DNA of 64,000 nucleotides, taken from Hippasteria phrygiana (lineage: Eukaryota > Echinodermata > Asteroidea > Valvatida > Goniasteridae). How positions within the stretch are numbered: the first letter of the stretch is position 1; each line of letters starts with the position of its first letter. Below the pieces are notes generated by a model. The model had not been told where the DNA came from, did no database searches, and saw only the letters and a list, made by a program, of their open reading frames with translations. Of this stretch, positions 1 to 11,360 are shown piece after piece. The translations under genes were made by a program, and so were the position numbers. The stretch covers positions 1,612,001-1,676,000 of the forward strand of contig JAZGUH010000155.1 of assembly GCA_037893225.1 (NCBI GenBank), given 5' to 3'.

Positions 1-445
1 GTAAAATGTTGGATTCTGGATGCTCTATGGTGCAATCTGAGGTGATTCCCGGCCACTTTCCCCTGACTTTTTTTTACAAAAGTTTTGACAATTTTATGGA
101 GACTACATATATCATGATTTTAGGCATTGTTTTCTAGCCATTAATTTAGCCATGTCATGACGACAAAAAATCTAGACAGGGGCAAACCAAAACGGATAAA
201 TGCGAGCGCGAATCCCTTACGGCGTGGGGTCCGGGGCCCGCTTAAGGGCCCCGAAAATTGTTGGAGTGTGGATGCCCCAGTGGTGCAATCTGAGGCGATT
301 CCTGACCACTTTCACCTGACTTTTTTTTATTTTTAAGTTGTTAAGATTACATTGTATATGGAGAATATATATATCATTATGTTAGCCATTATTTGTTGGC
401 AATTTTTTAGCCATGTCATGCATCACTACAAAAATCTAAGTTTCT
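1..445. repeat. ~252-bp tandem duplication, 1.7 copies
   Basis: Two related blocks follow each other with an offset of about 252 bases. The string gttgga...gtggtgcaatctgag starts near 8 and again near 260. Both blocks continue through ctgactttttttt and end in agccatgtcatg. The spacer at 205-250 is GC-rich and self-complementary (ggggcc...ggcccc). No reading frame of interest was seen. It looks like a piece of a satellite or tandem transposon relic that runs off the left edge. Confidence 0.7.
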
Positions 446-1020
446 CCCTCCCCCATTTTTGGCGTCTAATTTGCAGTTTTTCCCCTTCATTTCTAATTTA
501 TCCGGAATTTTTCTTGGTTTTAAATCAGTTCAGTTGATTTCAGACTGTTCCTTGCCCTGTGTTAAAACCATCGGCAGATCGGCTGCAAGACATAATAGAG
601 GATTTAGGCACATTTAGTGTGTCATTCAGTCAAGTGATCCATTGTTTCCTGCTGGTTGGGGCCATTTAGCCTGTAATAAACTCCCCAAGGGGATTATTAT
701 ATTGAGATGCACCGCGTTTACACTAGATCCGGCAAAGGGATTAAAATGGGATCAAGGAGGATTGAAGGGGGATCGATGGACAGAGTTGAAATCCCAGGGA
801 TCCGGGAAATACTCCGGTTTTCTCTTAAAAGAGGGATTCAGTTCCATGGCATGATTAATAACCTTTTTTTTTCTTATTGCATTTTTCAGTAGTTTTATGC
901 CAAAAAGTACACACAGCAGATGTTTAATATCGGCGGCGGTATTTTTTTTAAGGAGGTTGCCCTCCTCCTCCCTTCCTTTTATCTCACCTCCCCCTCTTTT
1001 TTTCCCTCTGGACTCAATTT
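446..1020. other. no gene seen
   Basis: Only short random open frames occur here. The segment at 640-850 has moderate GC content and several ggatcc/gggatc-like words, but there is no domain, splice structure or repeat I can name. Confidence 0.5.
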
Positions 1021-1110
1021 ACCGGGGGGGTGGGCACGTTCCCCCGCGGCCACTCCCCCCCCCACTCCCCCCCCCCCACTCCCCCCCCCCCCCCCCCCCC
1101 CCCCCCCCCT
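1021..1110. repeat. G/C low-complexity tract
   Basis: A G run near 1024-1030 is followed after a short spacer by an almost pure C tract up to 1109. The proline-rich and glycine-rich frames that cross it are products of the homopolymer. Confidence 0.9.
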
Positions 1111-1429
1111 GGATCCGCGCCTGTACATACCGAGCTCTTGCCCACAGTGCGTTTAAACTCAATGCAGGGAAAGTAAACGAACGACACTCGCACTTGCTGG
1201 GCTGCGTGGTGCTGGCCTGTCAAGGTGTCATGGTATCGCATTACAAAGGGAACAATACTGTCCTCACATTTATTTCTTTGTTCCGGAAAAAGTGAGGACA
1301 GGCAAACTAGTGCTTAGTCTATGGGGATGGGTTATATTAAAGGGAACAATGGAAAGTCATCACGTGTATAGCGAAACAAAAATACATGTATTGGCAAGTT
1401 ACGGACTCTGCGCAAGTTAGTAAGCCTAC

Positions 1430-1535
1430 CCTTAAAAAGTGGGGGGGGGGGGGGGGGATGATTACATTGGTCATCCCCCCAGGTCAAAAAGTGGGGGGGA
1501 TATATCCCCCCCCCCCATCCCCCCCGGGATCTCCG
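1430..1535. repeat. G/C-run palindromic low-complexity block
   Basis: A run of about 17 G (1441-1457) leads into gatgattacattggtcatc and C runs, then more G and C runs. The block is close to self-complementary and could fold into a hairpin. It resembles a short foldback repeat rather than coding sequence. Confidence 0.7.
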
Positions 1536-1859
1536 CCCATGCTTATTATACCTAATGTGGCTTTTAGCCATTTAATGGGCAATTCCATACAAAAAAGCCA
1601 TGTAGTTTTATTTGGTTGGACGATCAGATTGTCGCATTCCTCATCATTACAAACACCATAACAAACCCTCCTTGCAATGTGGTTATATAAAAGCGCATTC
1701 CTTAGTCAATTGCTCAGTTCAGGTTATCTAGGTTTAACCGAGTGCAACGTTAGAATACACGGCAATATCTCAAGACAATCCACAAGTTAATGTTGAGGTT
1801 CTGTTTGAAAAATTCAAAGGCTATTTTCACTAAGTTCAATAGTATGCAGAACTAACAGG

Positions 1860-2190
1860 CTGAAGGAGGAAGCCTTAAGGAAATCCAGAACAAACTTAAA
1901 GCCAAAGCACTCAAAAGAACGGGAAATGTGGCTCAGTTCGAAATTTGAAGCCGTCTAGAACTCATTTAAGATAAAACTAAAGTAGCGATATTAAAGCCAT
2001 TAAAACAATACAAGCGGCCGATGAACTGATCGAGAACCACAAGCAGATAATTCAGATTGCAGATGGAAGCCCTGTGGGTTGGACAACGGTTCAACATCCC
2101 GAGAAATCTTCCAGGGATGACCTAACTGTGGACCAGAGAAAACAGGTTCAAGTAGCCGAGGAAGACGCCTTAACCCTTTCCTTAAATTAA
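1860..2190 (+). pseudogene. fragment of a retroelement-like ORF
   Basis: Between 1987 and 2190 one forward frame reads without a stop and ends at TAA. It shows the peptide IQIADGSPVGW and an acidic tail. Just upstream (about 1875-1947) a second piece reads KALKRTGNVAQFE, with a short stop-containing gap between them. The word order (basic helix, then AD-S-GW, then an acidic KAE-type tail) reminds me of the first ORF of some invertebrate retroelements. I cannot name the family and see no start codon, so this is probably a relic. Confidence 0.35.
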
Positions 2191-4050
2191 AAATGTTGAG
2201 TTTACTCACAAAGAAACCACACACCAGAGTATACAAACAACAGACATATTCACCATGTTTCAACGAACTGTAGTGCTTGTGTTTTTCTCTGTCCATACAA
2301 GATCTTTATACCAACAGAAAGGGCTTGTTCGGATCTTTCTAATGGTGCTATCAAATTCATGTGTCACAATATTTTGCGAAAACTGTATCCAAAGTTTTCC
2401 TGTACAGTTATGTGTATGGAGTGCCATTTGTTCATGTGACAAATAACTTTCCCGTTTGATAAAGTGGGCCAAAAGAGAAAACAGCGTAACTTTGCTATTT
2501 TAACAGTTATTTTTACACCCTATGAAAGAGAAATTTTGGTGGAACAAAATTTACACACAACATTTTCCTTTTTCAATCAATTCTTGAGGGTGAAATCTTT
2601 GGTTGAAAATACAACCATTCAACAAGCAGTCAGCTGCTTTTTCTGCGTAAGTGGTTTTATGCTTGACTGAACAAAGAATGTGGTATTGGGGGAAGATAAG
2701 CCAATAAACAATGTGGTAAGGAAATGGTTAAAAGATCGTAAAATCCACAAGAAACCCAAGTTCCCTAAACGTACTTCAGATGGTCGCTCATATTATGCAA
2801 CCTCATCTCGGTTCTGCTGACAGTAGCCTTTTTCGAGGTAAAACGCCACAGATTTGAATTGCCGCAATTATAAAACCAACCAACCAAACGCATTATAGTA
2901 TACACTTGTCTATCAACCCCACAGATTGCGAAATTGTCCTGGTCCGTTCATCAGTCGCCTACGATACACATATCTTCCCCATGCTGCTAATAAATTCCGA
3001 GATATAAAATTTCCTTTGTCTCTAGGTTATCTTTGTGCATTATGAATGAAACTATTTCATGCGGATGAGCGCAGCATGAAGCTAAAAATTTCAATCCAAT
3101 CAATGACCCATGAGCATCCATATCAGGAGGGTTTATAATCATTTAACAAGACAAGAAATACAGCAACCTGGAATGCTTACCGGCGGTTGGTGGTGAAACT
3201 GCTGCATGGGCATTGGTGGCACCTGACGACTGTACTATCGCATGTAATCAGAGTAGGACTAAAGATCAGGAATAAAAACAAACATCTTTCTTGAAAGAAG
3301 AAGTCAAAGTTCCACTGGAGATAAGTACAATTGAATATTTTTCAATCTTGGAAACTTAAAGGTACGATACAGCATTGGCGTAGCTGACATAACAGTTGCA
3401 AGCAGTGTCTGTACTTTGCTTGATTTAACATATGTGACCGGCTCTGCAAAAAGGGGTATTATGTCGCAACATTTTAAAAATGAGTTATATACATAGTTAA
3501 ATTTGTCACATCCTAAGTTTAATTTGGTGTAGGTTTGACCCCTGTGGCATTTTGTGTTCTCGAGATATCTTGACATTTGTACACTCCTATTAAACACAAA
3601 ATGTGCAAAGAAATAAGACGGAAGCAATTTCTATCAACATTTTTTTTGTATCTGTATTAATCAATATTAATGTTTCTGAAAGCAAATTATGAAAATATAG
3701 ATATAACAGAAGCTAACCAAAAAAATAAAAAAATAAAAAATCAATTATGTCAAGATTTGTTCGCCCTCTTCACATAGAACAGCCCTGTGTGTGTTTTCAC
3801 ATAATGCGGCATAATACCTTTTTTTTGTAGAGCGAGTCACATATACATGAATAAATTTGTGAAAGTTTGAGCTCAATCCATCACCCAAGTCACAAACAAT
3901 AGTGAAAAATGTTTTAACAGTGACTTTATGCACATCCATATGCATGTGAAGCGAGCCATGGTATTTTTTGAGGTCCTCAAATACAATTTTCTTGAAGATG
4001 AGAGAAACATGAATACTTTTCAAGAGTGGTACCGGTGCCATGTTCATAAA
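2191..4050. other. no confident gene
   Basis: AT-rich sequence. Two weak hints of coding were seen. At 2715-2810 a forward frame reads basic residues (KDRKIHKKPKFPKR). At about 3304-3450 on the minus strand a frame follows a splice-acceptor-like ctttttgcag. Neither can be joined into a gene from the sequence alone. Confidence 0.4.
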
Positions 4051-4562
4051 CCAGTGTTGTAACCAAGTCATTTTTTCTCAAGTCAAGTCAAGTCACAAGT
4101 CAAATTTTCCCAAGTCAAGTCAAGTCCCAAGTCAATTTTTCCAAGTCAAGTCAAGTCCCAAGTCAATTTTGTTCAATTGTTAGTAAATAAAAATTCCAAT
4201 GACAAAATGACAAATGCATAGGCTAGCATGCATGCACTGTACAAAATCAACCTGGTGTGCCATTTCGACAATTCTCCATGCAGCTCGGCCAGCGCTGCGG
4301 CCCTGCATACGTACTGGACACCCAGCTTTCTGTATGCGCTATAGGCTTGTTTATTAACTGATACCTGTATGTTTGTGCTTATTTTAACAGAAGTGTTAAT
4401 GTCAGCAAGTCAAATTTATTCAAGTCAAGTCGAGTCACAAGTCATGTTCTTTCAAGTCAAGTCCCAAGTAATGTTTTTTCCAAGTCAAGTCAAGTCTCAA
4501 GTCCAAAAAATTGCGACTTGAGTCCGAGTCAGCAAGTCAAGTCAACAAGGCCGTCATAAACA
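4050..4562. repeat. AAGTC-rich interspersed repeat
   Basis: Starting at ccagtgttgtaaccaagtc, the pentamer AAGTC and the word caagtcaagtcaagtc recur in two blocks (about 4070-4170 and 4420-4550) around a unique 250-base core. The two blocks are similar and in the same orientation. A shorter, reverse-complement relative ending in ttggttacaacac lies at 23180-23276, so this is a dispersed family and not a local tandem repeat. Confidence 0.75.
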
Positions 4563-4717
4563 GTAAGCTTTCAGATTGAAACTTTCCTTTTACTCTTCAT
4601 CATTACCAAAGCTATATCATACTTTTAAAAATAATCTCAAATTCTAAAAAAAACTTTTTCTGAACAAGGCTCTCAAAACATTGTTCAATATTTATAGAAA
4701 GACACAAAAAAGCTTAC

Positions 4718-4760
4718 TCCGTTCATCACCACATCTCTTAGGACTTCCGAGTAGTGTGGC
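4718..4760 (-). other. possible 43-bp exon
   Basis: On the minus strand a good acceptor (ttgatgtttcag) precedes 43 bases that end in GGA before GTAAGC. One frame reads PHYSEVLRDVVMNG, which looks coding-like. No neighbouring exon was found that would fix the phase, so this remains a hint. Confidence 0.2.
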
Positions 4761-4998
4761 CTGAAACATCAAACAATAAAGATGGTTTTTAAAACCAAAA
4801 CGAACAGACGCACCACACGATTTGTGAGGTGTGAACGGTACTTACGGTACATTTGCAAATCTATTCGGTCCCTCTATCTGGACTGATTTCCTTTATTTCC
4901 AACAAGTGAGTAGAGCGAACGTAAACGGCAACCAGGGTTCGAAATTCGTAATCTGGGGGCCAAGGCCATTTTGGCCTTCGTGACGTCATTATTTCCTG

Positions 4999-5054
4999 GG
5001 CACCAATGCCACTAATGAAGGCACCAAGGCCACTAATGAAGGCACCAAGGCCAA
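4999..5054 (+). repeat. 21-bp tandem repeat
   Basis: About 2.6 copies of the unit ggcaccaaggccactaatgaa sit in a row, the first with one change (aatgcc). The repeat sits next to a tgacgtca palindrome. Confidence 0.85.
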
Positions 5055-6753
5055 TGACAAAAATTGATAAGAGCACGAAGGCCAGATGAAGGTCTTGCTT
5101 GCATACTGGTGTATTTGTACAATTAGTCTCTAAAGGCAGTGAGCGAAACTTTTAGACATGTGGAAGGTGCCAAGAAACAATGAAAACTGAGCTTACGGCT
5201 TGCGTATTTGTTATTTTAACCACTTAGAAATTAAAGAGTAAGGAATGCGTCGCACTGTTCAATGCGTTGCTTTAATATCTTCAGCACACCCATCGATCAA
5301 TATTAATAGAAAATGATTCATATTAATAATAACATTGAGTTTGTCACGGTTTTTCTTTTGTTAGTCAATTGTATCACATTGCTAATTAAATGACAAATAT
5401 GATCAGCATAATTTGCTAATCATTTGTTTTCCTTATTTCCATCACTGCCTGAACTTGTAAGTTGTATAGTCACGGAGAAAACACGGCCCGTGCCGGGCAT
5501 GCCGCGCGACGGCATGAGTGTTTTCACCGTGCGTTGCCGCCATCTTCACCGGCCACGTTGCGTTCATGCCCCGCACGGGCCATTCGGGAAATCACGGTGC
5601 GCTATATCGCTTGCGGAAAAAGCGTCAACATTGTCGATCTCCTTTTCCAAGTCACCCAGTAAAAATGAGTTTGGTTCCGTGGGGCAGAAATGAGTCTTAT
5701 CATTATTCATGTCATTCTTGCACTTAATAGCCGACTTGTCGAGTTCAATTTGCCTGGAACGTTGTAATTAATTAAGCGATGCGAGGCCTAAATTGTCGAA
5801 TATATCGCAAACAGAAAACGCTTCGGTTTTCACGTGTCGAGTCATCAATGCACGTACATCGCATCGCGCAGCATGCACTATGTACATTGCACGAGGGGAG
5901 TTCGTTGTGTTAAGTTGAACAGGCAACGCTACTCCCTCTGGACTATCGCTAAACCGCACACATGGCTTAGCCGGCTTGGGGGGGGGGGGGGGGGGGGGGG
6001 GGGGTTCAGGTTACTGTAGTAAGAGCTATGGCTAAAGCTAGAGCTTGCTTTTAGGCTGTGACTGGTTCCCGCCCCAGTGAGAAAGAAGAAAAATAATGCA
6101 CGGACGGGAACCAGTCTGCTTGGGGAATCGAGGTTTTGTGAAGGTTTTTACATGGGACGCACGGGCCCGGCTAGTCTTGGTTCAAGACGTTACTGTCTGA
6201 TACTTGTCATCAACGGAGGGCGCAATTTACAGGCCGTCACCGGCAGGCGTGCTTGCGATCAATCACGGATGTACAGTAACGTCTTGGATATTCTTACTTT
6301 TGAGGGCCGGACCCAACTATGGAAATCGTGGCTAAACATGCATCATTCATATCACGTGACTGGTCTGACCTCCATGGTTTGACCGATTGCCCCAATTATG
6401 CATTATGAAAGTTGAGGGCGCCCTTGATGGAATGACACGATCATCAATCTAGCTCCGTTAAAGTTGTACCAAATCACCAAGAAAAATCGCCTTAAATCTG
6501 TATAAATCCTTGCCATCGGCTAAATTCCAGAAGGAGAGTTGCTAGCTTGTGATCTTGGCCAATATTGGTTGCAAATATGCCTCCCAGAAGAGATAAAAAC
6601 ATCAGGTTTTGACTGAATCAACCTCCTCGTCTGAGGCTGCGTAATTTGAGTCAACCGCTGCACATGCACTCGGTGTGAGTACACAAGATAACAAGGTAGC
6701 CGTGTCTGCAGAAAGCCCCCCCACTAGTTGCACTACGAAGTGAAATTCAAGAT
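5055..6753. other. no gene; CpG-rich patch and 27-base G run
   Basis: A GC- and CpG-rich patch lies at 5480-5640 in otherwise AT-rich DNA. A run of 27 G lies at 5978-6004. Open frames through the patch are short and overlap in several phases, so I do not call them genes. Confidence 0.5.
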
Positions 6754-7422
6754 ATGAAATCTGGAATTGAGGGGAAACTTGACCTTATAATTTCCAATCA
6801 ACAATCCCTCCTACGCCGGATGGACGACATTGAATATCGTCATACAGAGATTGAAAAATCTGTCACATACATCTCAGAGACCATCGAAGAAGTCAGGGTA
6901 GAAAACAAAAATCAAAATTCCGAGCTGGCTAAAATGACCATCGAACTCGAAAACGCCGAAAGAAAAATCACCCGACTGGAGGATACTACTATTAGACTTG
7001 AATGCTACTCCAGGAGCTACAACCTGCGGTTTGGAGGGATCGCTGAACTCCCCAATGAACCATAAAACTATGCCTATGACAAAATCAAACAAATTCTGAA
7101 GGAGAAATGCAATCTAGAGCCGGAAATAGAAAATGCGCATCGCTCTGGACCGCCAGTTAAAGGCAAGACCCGTCACATCCTAGCTAAGTTTTTATATCGA
7201 CCAGAACGTCATGCGGTGTTACTTGGATCCAAAGCAGTCCTGTCCAGTTGTGGTATCTTTATGATCGAAGATCTTCCTGCGGCTGACCTCGCCAAAAAGT
7301 AAAGCTTAAAGGAGGTGATGCACAAGGCATACGTGGCTGGAAAGAAACCGGCATTCCGAAATGGGCAACTGTTCATTGATGGTCATAGATACAGTCCCCA
7401 GCCCACCTCCCGGACTGATTGA
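6754..7422 (+). pseudogene. L1-type LINE ORF1p-like protein, broken
   Basis: Starting at ATG 6754, the frame first gives about 80 residues of charged heptad-like sequence (coiled coil) and then the signature RLECYSRSYNLRFGGI. That signature marks the RNA-recognition-like domain of L1-type ORF1 proteins. The same frame continues past an in-frame TAA at 7063-7065 through KGKTRHILAKF and past a second TAA at 7300-7302, ending at TGA 7420-7422. ORF1 proteins of this kind are RNA-binding, trimeric chaperones that package LINE RNA. No matching ORF2 follows, so this is a 3'-truncated or isolated, dead copy. The two nonsense changes rule out a full-length product. Confidence 0.75.
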
Positions 7423-7767
7423 CATGGATACAATTGAATTTACTTGGTGTAAAGTATGATGGTGAATTCTTTAAAGGAAACATGATATAGGATTTATATT
7501 GCATTATTCTTGCTTAAAACAATAAAGTATTATCTTGACAATGATATTTTGTGTCCAGAGACAATTATTTCCCAGATTAAATATGAGAAAACAATTTTTG
7601 AAAATGTTTTTCCAAGCTACTCCGCCCCCTGAGTGGGACCCTCATTAACATAAGTGTGTGGCGTAGATCGAGGCACATTACCCATTCATCACGGGTATGC
7701 ATTGTGTGTACATTGTACGGCGAAAATTCTTCGTCCAAAATCTAAGCAAAATAGTGTTTTTTCGGCC
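7423..7767. other. no gene seen
   Basis: AT-rich spacer between the ORF1 relic and the THAP exon. It contains an aataaa at about 7520 that could belong to the relic's tail. Confidence 0.5.
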
Positions 7768-8105
7768 ATGCCGACAAGGTGTGTGGCTGCTGGGTGCAGC
7801 AAAACAACGACGGGTGGAGTAAGCCTTCATTTATTTCCAACTGAAGCGAAATATCGGAGAATTTGGACGGCGAAAGTAAAGGTGACAAGAGTAAAGAGGT
7901 CCGGCCCAGCAGCTTTTCAGCGTTATGTAGCGACCACTTTGAGCCGTCGTGTTTCGATACTGGTATTTTCAAATCCTTTGGGATGACCATTAAAAATATG
8001 CTCAAGTCCACTGCCATCCCAACAAAGTTCCCAGATGTAAGATAAAGGCGAAAGCAGTTAAACGGCCCATTCCCCAAGGAGCCTTCGCTAAAAGGGAGAA
8101 AATCA
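7768..8105 (+). pseudogene. THAP zinc-finger exon with frameshift
   Basis: ATG 7768 opens a frame reading MPTRCVAAGCSK, then HLFPTE and RRIW, the N-terminal half of a THAP finger (C2CH, with the conserved proline and tryptophan). The second half, SFSALCSDHFEPSCF followed by AIPTKFPD, lies in another forward frame (about 7863-8045), so one indel near 7862-7900 splits the domain. A basic stretch (KRPIPQGAFAKREK) in a third phase runs up to a donor-like GTAAGT at 8106. THAP domains bind DNA in host factors and in P-element-like transposases. The frameshifts suggest a dead exon or uncorrected single-base errors. No further exon could be attached. Confidence 0.65.
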
Positions 8106-8555
8106 GGGTAAGTTCGATGCTAGTTGTTGCAACTTACGAAATTGCACGTGTAGACCTAGTGTGTGTATACGGGCCGGGTCCAGACTATCGAGTCGATCCA
8201 TGAATTTCGGTGCCTCGGTCTACGTCACGAACAGCGCCCTCAATTTGAGTCTCAACAAATTTCAAAAAGGGGGGGTCAATTTTTGAGCGGCAAATAATCA
8301 CACTAAAACTTCGCTTAAACCAGTTTGGCTTTTAATTCACATTTAATACATATAAATGAATTTATTTATGAAATAAAATGTGATCCGGTCATTTTGAGAA
8401 GCATGGTTCCTTTAACCATACGGAGCATGTTGATGTCATCCCCTCTTGTTAGTATAGTTTTTGTTTCTGTCCAGTTTTATGTATACATGTATATCTTGTC
8501 TGTTGTTTTGTTCTTGATGTTTGTAGTTCCCTGTTTAGTAATTAGTAATTAATCA
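8106..8555. other. no gene; possible LINE 5' UTR
   Basis: AT-rich sequence directly upstream of the PHD-finger ORF. The second half may be the 5' untranslated part of the LINE, but its left boundary cannot be placed without other copies. Confidence 0.35.
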
Positions 8556-8940
8556 ATGCCAATTAGATTTCCATGTAATGTTTGTAGTAACCCGGTAAGA
8601 AACAATCAAAATGCTATTTTCTGTGATTCTTGTAATTATTGGACCCATCTGAATTGTACGGAATTAACGCTTGGCGATTGTTTTATGTTACCTGATCAAG
8701 ATGACTGTCCACCATGTATTATGCGTGCATTACCATTTAACAGTCTTTGACCTTAGCGAATTTTCTCAAGTAATTTCTGATTTTATCTCTGAGACTCGAC
8801 ATTTGGTTACTAATCTAGAAACTCTTATAGAGTTAACTCAGGATTCAGTTGGCCAAGCCCAGTTTGACGATCCCAACAATTCTTGTCGACTTAACAAATC
8901 AAATTATTATTCTCATGATGAATTTGTGGATATTTTTTAA
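8556..8940 (+). pseudogene. LINE ORF1 with PHD-type finger
   Basis: ATG 8556 begins a frame with CNVC, CDSC, a histidine in WTHLNC and finally CPPC, which fits the Cys4-His-Cys3 order of a PHD finger in the first 55 residues. The frame stops at 8750. A different phase continues with FDLSEFSQVISDFI and a helical, acidic tail to TAA at 8940, so a one-base shift near 8745 is implied. The stop lies 2 bases before the first ATG of ORF2. Such ORF1 proteins are thought to bind nucleic acid or chromatin during retrotransposition. Confidence 0.65.
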
Positions 8941-8942
8941 CC

Positions 8943-11360
8943 ATGATGATCCTAATAATTTCTCCCTCCTACATTAACATAAGAAGTTTAAACAAAAATA
9001 TGGATAATTTAAAGACATGTTTGTACTCATTAAATCGTAATTTATCTATTATAGGATTAAGTGAAACTTGGCTTAATGCTAACTGTAATCTAAATCTGAA
9101 TATGCCTGGATACATTTTGGAGACTAAAAACAGAGATGGCAAAACGGGAGGAGGTGTAGCGATGTATTTGTTATCATGTCTTCAATATATTCGGAGGTCT
9201 GATTTAGATGATCTTGGTAATAATTCACTAGAATGCATTTTTGTTGAAATAGTCACCCCTCGTCAATATAAGAATCTGTGTGTTGGTGTGGTTTACAAAC
9301 CGCCTAGTGCAAATTTCAATCGATTCATTACCAGCTATCAAAGTATTCTTGAGTCAATTACAAAGGAAAATAAACTTTGTTTGATATGTGGTGATTTTAA
9401 CTTAAACCTAATGAATATTGATAATAATAACCAGTCACAGGAATTTCTAGACACTATTTATTCATCCTATTGTGCACCACCATTAACAAACCTACAAGAG
9501 TTACTCAAACATCAGCTTCTCTTATTGATAACATTTTTTCCAACATATTACCATTTCCAGACGCTGGTATTATAGTGACAGATGTCTCAGACCATTTTCC
9601 AATATTCACATCATTTCCATTAACGGTTAATCGTTCCAATCCAAGGTCCACTTATACTCGGAAATACACACGAGAAAACATAACTAATCTTAATAGTGAT
9701 TTGAATTCCTGTGACTGGACAAATGTTGCCTTTAATAATCTTATGGATGTTTTATATTCACTTATTGAAAAGAATATTCCCAATATACATAATAAGCATG
9801 CATCACGAAAAACAACTCCGAAATCCCCATGGGTTACTGTTAGTTTATGCAAATCAATCTATCACAAAAATAAGCTCTACCACAGATACATGTCACATCC
9901 TAATGACTCCAATCGAACAAAATATGTGCGCTATAAAAATATTCTAACTAATGTCCTTCGTAACTCTAAACGTAATTATTATGCTGAGCAGTTCAAACAA
10001 AATAAAAAATAATATTCGGAATACATGGAAAATAATCAATAATGTAATTAGCAGTAAACCGCAATCCAGAATCGACAGTATTGACATTGATGGTGAAATT
10101 ATTGATAATCCGCATCACATAGCTGATCAGTTTAATAATTATTTTACTGCAATTGGTCAAACTCTTAGTGACAAAATCCCACCAAACACAAATAACTTCT
10201 TTGATTACTTATCTAACCCTAATCCGAATTCTATTTTCTTTGCCCCAGTTACTGAAGAAGAAATGATTGATATTGTACATAAATTACCAAAGAAAAAAAG
10301 TGCAGGTTATGATAAAATAACTAGTTCACTTATAAAGGAAATCATCTTCTCAATCACTAGGCCTTTAACCCTTATTATGAATTTTTCGATCTCAACAGGA
10401 ATATTTCCTGAAAAAATTAAGGTTGCCAGAGTTACTCCTATTTTTAAGAGTGGTGATTCGAAATTGGTAAACAACTACAGACCAATTCAGTATTAACCAC
10501 CTTCTCAAAAATTCTCAAAAATAGTCGTACCACTAAATTGTTTAATGAGAATAATATTATATCAGATAGCCAGTTTGGTTTTAGAGAATATCACTCAACT
10601 TCGCATGCCATCATTAAATTAATTGATAAAATCACAACTAACCTTGATCCATCCAAAAGTACGCTAGGAATATTTTTAGACCTCTCTAAGGCCTTTGATA
10701 CTATCAACCATGACATTATTTTATCAAAGCTTGCCTATTATGGGATAAGAGGCATTCCTCTTGAGTGGTTTAAGAGTTACCTTTCAAATCGTCAACAATT
10801 TGTGTTTTTAGAGGATTACCAATCTTCTCTTAAACAAATATCCCACGGAGTCCCTCAAGGATCCATACTTGGACCTCTTCTGTTTTCTATTTACATTAAT
10901 GATTTTAATAAATCGTCTGATTTATTTTCATTCATTATGTTTGCTGATGACAGTAATTTATTTCTTAGTCATAATAACATTGACGTACTTGCAGATTTAG
11001 CCAATCGGGAACTACTTAAAATGTCTGAATGGTTTAAAGCAAATAAGGTATCCCTTAATATCAAGAAAACTACTTGTATGTTAACTAATAAAACATCCCA
11101 TTTACCGAATATATATATTGATAACATAAAAATACTTTATTCTGATTGTGTCAAATTTTTAGGTTTGTATATTGATCCTACTCTCTTGGAAAAATCAAAT
11201 TAATAATATTTGTTCTATTATCTCAAGAAATGTAGGTGTTATTAGTAAGCTCAAAACCTTTTTCCCACAGGAAGTCCTGTTTATGCTTTATAATACACTG
11301 ATCTTGCCATATTTGAACTATGGGATCCTGGCATGGGGAAATTGTGCTGCTAAACATGTG
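8943..11360 (+). pseudogene. LINE ORF2 endonuclease/reverse transcriptase, N-terminal part
   Basis: The endonuclease opens with SYINIRSLNKN and shows the block GLSETWL, then VVYKPP, GDFNLN and (after a frameshift near 9500) VSDHFPIF, the classic AP-endonuclease motif order. The reverse transcriptase starts in another phase near 10280 (KKKSAGYDKI), then VARVTPIFKSGD, LSKAFDTINH, SHGVPQGSILGPLLF and MFADDSNLF. The thumb follows (VKFLGLYID) and, after one more shift near 11190, ILPYLNYGILAWGN. Frame breaks occur near 9500, 10000, 10500 and 11190. All catalytic motifs of both domains are still readable, so decay is recent or artefactual. The reading frame ends abruptly at the insertion. Confidence 0.8.

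Noticed and set aside
897..1295. Proline- and glycine-rich frames
   Set aside because: Created by C and G homopolymers, with no domain or splice support.
4861..5076. Minus-strand frame with a repeating GLGAFIS motif
   Set aside because: It is the translation of the 21-bp tandem repeat and nothing else supports it.
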